Below, piece by piece: positions 61,860 through 64,000 of a DNA stretch of 64,000 nt. The stretch comes from Streptomyces sp. NRRL S-1022 (GTDB taxonomy: Bacteria > Actinomycetota > Actinomycetes > Streptomycetales > Streptomycetaceae). Below the pieces are notes generated by a model, which did no database searches, was not told the origin of the DNA, and was given only the letters and a program-made list of their open reading frames with translations. Within the stretch, counting starts at the first letter, position 1. The number at the start of each line of letters is the position of its first letter. The stretch lies in contig NZ_JOIU01000012.1 of assembly GCF_000720135.1 (NCBI RefSeq), positions 124,001 to 188,000 of the forward strand, read 5' to 3'. The position numbers and the translations under genes were made by a program.

Positions 61860-64000
61860 CTACTTCTCCGTGACCCCCGCCGAATCGAACGTGGCCACCT
61901 CGTGCATCGCCCGCGCGGTGCTCTGCACCAGCGGCAGGGCGAGCAGGGCGCCCGTGCCCTCGCCGAGGCGCAGGTCGAGGTCGACCAGGGGGCGCAGGCC
62001 CAGCTTGTTCAGGGCGGCGACGTGGCCGGGCTCGGCGCTGCGGTGGCCGGCGATGCAGGCCGCGAGCACCTCGGGCGCGATGGCGCGGGCGACCAGGGCC
62101 GCGGCACCGGCGCTGACGCCGTCCAGGATCACCGGCGTACGCAGCGACGCCCCGCCGAGGAGCAGTCCGACGATGGCCGCGTGCTCGAAGCCGCCGATCG
62201 CCGCGAGGACACCGATCGGGTCGGCCGGGTCCGGCTGGTGCAGTTCCAGCGCGCGGCGGACCACCTCGGTCTTGCGGGCCAGCGTCTCGTCGTTGATGCC
62301 CGTGCCGCGCCCGGTCACCTCGGCCGGGTCGGCGCCGGTGAAGACGGAGATCAGCGCGGCGGACGAGGTGGTGTTGGCGATGCCCATCTCACCGGTGAGC
62401 AGCGCCTTGTTGCCGGCCGCCACCAGGTCGCGGGCGGTCTCGATGCCGACCTCGATGGCCGCCTTGGCCTCCTCGCGGGTCATCGCGGGGCCGGTGGTCA
62501 TGTCGGACGTACCGCCGCGGATCTTGCGCGGCAGCAGGCCGGGGGTGGCCGGCAGGTCGGCGGCCACGCCCACGTCCACGACGCACACCTCGGCGCCGAC
62601 CTGGGCGGCGAAGGCGTTGCAGACGGCTCCCCCGCCGAGGAAGTTGGCCACCATCTGGGCGGTGACCTCCTGCGGCCAGGGGGTGACGCCCTGGGCGTGC
62701 ACTCCGTGGTCGCCGGCGAAGATGGCGACGGCGGCGGGTTCCGGGATCGGCGGCGGGCACTGCCGGGACAGCCCGGACAGCTGCGCGGAGATGATCTCCA
62801 GCATGCCGAGCGCGCCGGCCGGCTTGGTCATGCGCTTCTGGCGCTCCCATGCCTCGCCGAGCGCCTTGGCGTCGAGCGGGCGGATCTGTGCGACGGTCTC
62901 GGCGAGCAGGTCGTGGGGTTCCTCTCCGGGCAGGGCGCGGCGGCCGTACGTCTCCTCGTGCACCACCCAGGACAGGGGGCGTCGCTTGGACCAGCCGGCC
63001 TGCATCAGCTCGGGCTCGTCCGGGAACTCGTCGACGTACCCGACGCACAGGTAGGCGACGACCTCCAGGTGCTCGGGCAGGCCGAGCGCGCGGACCATCT
63101 CCCGCTCGTCGAAGAAGCTGACCCAGCCGACGCCGAGGCCTTCGGCGCGGGCGGCGAGCCAGAGGTTCTCCACCGCGAGCGCCGAGGAGTAGGGCGCCAT
63201 CTGCGGCTGGGTGTGACGGCCGAGGGTGTGCCGGCCGCCGCGGGTGGGGTCGGCGGTGACGACGATGTTGACCGGGGTGTCGAGGATGGCCTCGATCTTC
63301 AGTTCCTTGAACTGCTTGGCCCGGCCCTTCGGCAGCGACTTGGCGTACGCCTCGCGCTGCCGCATCGCCAGTTCGTGCATCGTCCGCCGGGTCTCGGCGG
63401 ACCGGATGACGACGAAGTCCCAGGGCTGCGAGTGGCCCACGGACGGCGCGGTGTGCGCGGCCTCCAGGACTCTGAGCAGCACCTCGTGCGGGATGGGGTC
63501 GCTGCGGAAGCCGTTGCGGATGTCGCGGCGCTCGCGCATGACCTTCAGGACGGCCTCACGCTCGGCGTCGGCGTATCCGGGCGCGGCCGGACCGGTGGAC
63601 TGTCGTGCTTCCGCCACGGTGGCCGTGCTCTCTTCCTGGTCGGCGGCCCTGGTCTGCAGGTCCTCCGCGTGCTGGACGACGTCGGGGGCGGGCTCGGCCT
63701 CGGGCGCGGCCGGCACGAGGTCCGGCTCGCCCTCGCGCGGCGCGGGCACCGTGGCGACCTCCTCCGGCTGCTCCTGCGGGCCCTGCGGGACCTGCGGGTC
63801 CTCCAAGGGCAGGATCAGGGGCTGGGGCGGGGTGGGCGCGAGGTGCGGCGTGGTGGGCACCTGGCCCTCCACCGGCACGAACTGACCGAGCGGCTGCTCC
63901 GGGTCCGGCTCCACCGGCAGCCCGGAGGGCAGTCGCTGCTCCGCGCCCTGCCCCGGCGCGGCGGCGTCCGGCACCGGCTGCTGCGCGGCGCCCTCGGCGA
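61860..64000 (-). CDS. cobT: BluB-CobT fusion, 5' end off window
   Basis: At least 713 residues; the frame is still open at 64000 (a GTG lies at 63974, but the Pro/Gln-rich sequence continues before it). Order from the visible start: a disordered Pro/Glu/Ala-rich region of about 130 residues; a BluB-type flavin nitroreductase domain (about 135-345: VMRERRDIRNGFRSDPIP, AAHTAPSVGHSQPWDFVVIR) that makes dimethylbenzimidazole from reduced FMN; and a CobT domain (about 355-700: VAIFAGDHGVHAQGVTPWPQ, TGEMGIANTTSSAALIS, GFEHAAIVGLLLGG, the catalytic Glu region LRLGEGTGALLALPLVQ) that turns it into alpha-ribazole phosphate. Both steps build the lower ligand of cobalamin. Confidence 0.93.
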   Translation of the reverse strand, partial: AEGAAQQPVPDAAAPGQGAEQRLPSGLPVEPDPEQPLGQFVPVEGQVPTTPHLAPTPPQPLILPLEDPQVPQGPQEQPEEVATVPAPREGEPDLVPAAPEAEPAPDVVQHAEDLQTRAADQEESTATVAEARQSTGPAAPGYADAEREAVLKVMRERRDIRNGFRSDPIPHEVLLRVLEAAHTAPSVGHSQPWDFVVIRSAETRRTMHELAMRQREAYAKSLPKGRAKQFKELKIEAILDTPVNIVVTADPTRGGRHTLGRHTQPQMAPYSSALAVENLWLAARAEGLGVGWVSFFDEREMVRALGLPEHLEVVAYLCVGYVDEFPDEPELMQAGWSKRRPLSWVVHEETYGRRALPGEEPHDLLAETVAQIRPLDAKALGEAWERQKRMTKPAGALGMLEIISAQLSGLSRQCPPPIPEPAAVAIFAGDHGVHAQGVTPWPQEVTAQMVANFLGGGAVCNAFAAQVGAEVCVVDVGVAADLPATPGLLPRKIRGGTSDMTTGPAMTREEAKAAIEVGIETARDLVAAGNKALLTGEMGIANTTSSAALISVFTGADPAEVTGRGTGINDETLARKTEVVRRALELHQPDPADPIGVLAAIGGFEHAAIVGLLLGGASLRTPVILDGVSAGAAALVARAIAPEVLAACIAGHRSAEPGHVAALNKLGLRPLVDLDLRLGEGTGALLALPLVQSTARAMHEVATFDSAGVTEK

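Overview
The window is a GC-rich actinobacterial chromosome segment, almost certainly from a Streptomyces species. The evidence is the very high GC, frequent GTG/TTG starts, a textbook SsgB sporulation protein (a family confined to morphologically complex actinomycetes), an actinobacterial PI-mannoside/PI-phosphate-synthase operon, and a gene order (alaS, rpsD, rarA, hisS, relA, apt, secF-secD-yajC, ruvBAC, yebC-like, pdxTS, pimA-acyltransferase-pgsA, EF-G-like, thrS, ssgB) that I recognise from Streptomyces core chromosomes.

Layout. 1-6.1 kb: alaS (3' end off the window), two small membrane proteins, a stand-alone AfsR/LuxR-type ATPase, and rpsD with a long untranslated leader. 6.4-13.1 kb: rarA, a VKOR-type membrane protein, hisS, a metallo-beta-lactamase-fold hydrolase, a membrane-anchored cyclophilin and a DUF349 protein. 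13.1-24.8 kb: a minus-strand housekeeping run with the bifunctional ppGpp enzyme, adenine salvage (apt), protein export (secF, secD, yajC), Holliday-junction processing (ruvB, ruvA, ruvC), a YebC-type regulator whose C-terminus is replaced, and PLP synthesis (pdxT, pdxS). 24.9-28.6 kb: a translationally coupled phospholipid/PIM operon. 28.9-36.2 kb: EF-G-like GTPase, a membrane protein, a HIT hydrolase, a potassium-channel-like protein and thrS.

36.4-39.1 kb holds the part with most unexplained biology: two overlapping genes, one with a PD-(D/E)XK-like DUF4365 nuclease core and one of unknown function, divergent from a DnaQ-like exonuclease. 39.1-48 kb is a metabolic island bounded by two identical tRNA-Val(CAC) genes. 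It carries a LacI-type promoter/operator, a sugar ABC importer (binding lipoprotein and two permeases), a YesL-like membrane protein and a Tat-exported exo-rhamnogalacturonan-lyase-like enzyme: a plausible pectin-scavenging operon. A roughly 1.4 kb stretch with no intact gene, containing a gene remnant, lies at its outer edge.

48-64 kb: a PGPGW membrane protein, ssgB, a CGNR zinc-finger regulator, two small membrane proteins (55 and 58 residues), a DsbA-fold protein whose stop codon lies in a 21-bp tandem repeat, a double GNAT acetyltransferase, a PabC/PabB-like pair, a five-tRNA array (Gly, Cys, 3 x Val), a zinc-ribbon protein, a kinase-fold phosphotransferase, a transmembrane Ser/Thr kinase, an SpoU rRNA methylase with a duplicated 3' end, and cobalamin/siroheme genes (cobA-like and a BluB-CobT fusion running off the window).

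Most convergent gene ends are separated by strong GC-rich hairpins lacking U-tracts, as is usual in Streptomyces. No CRISPR array, insertion sequence, transposase or integrase was seen.
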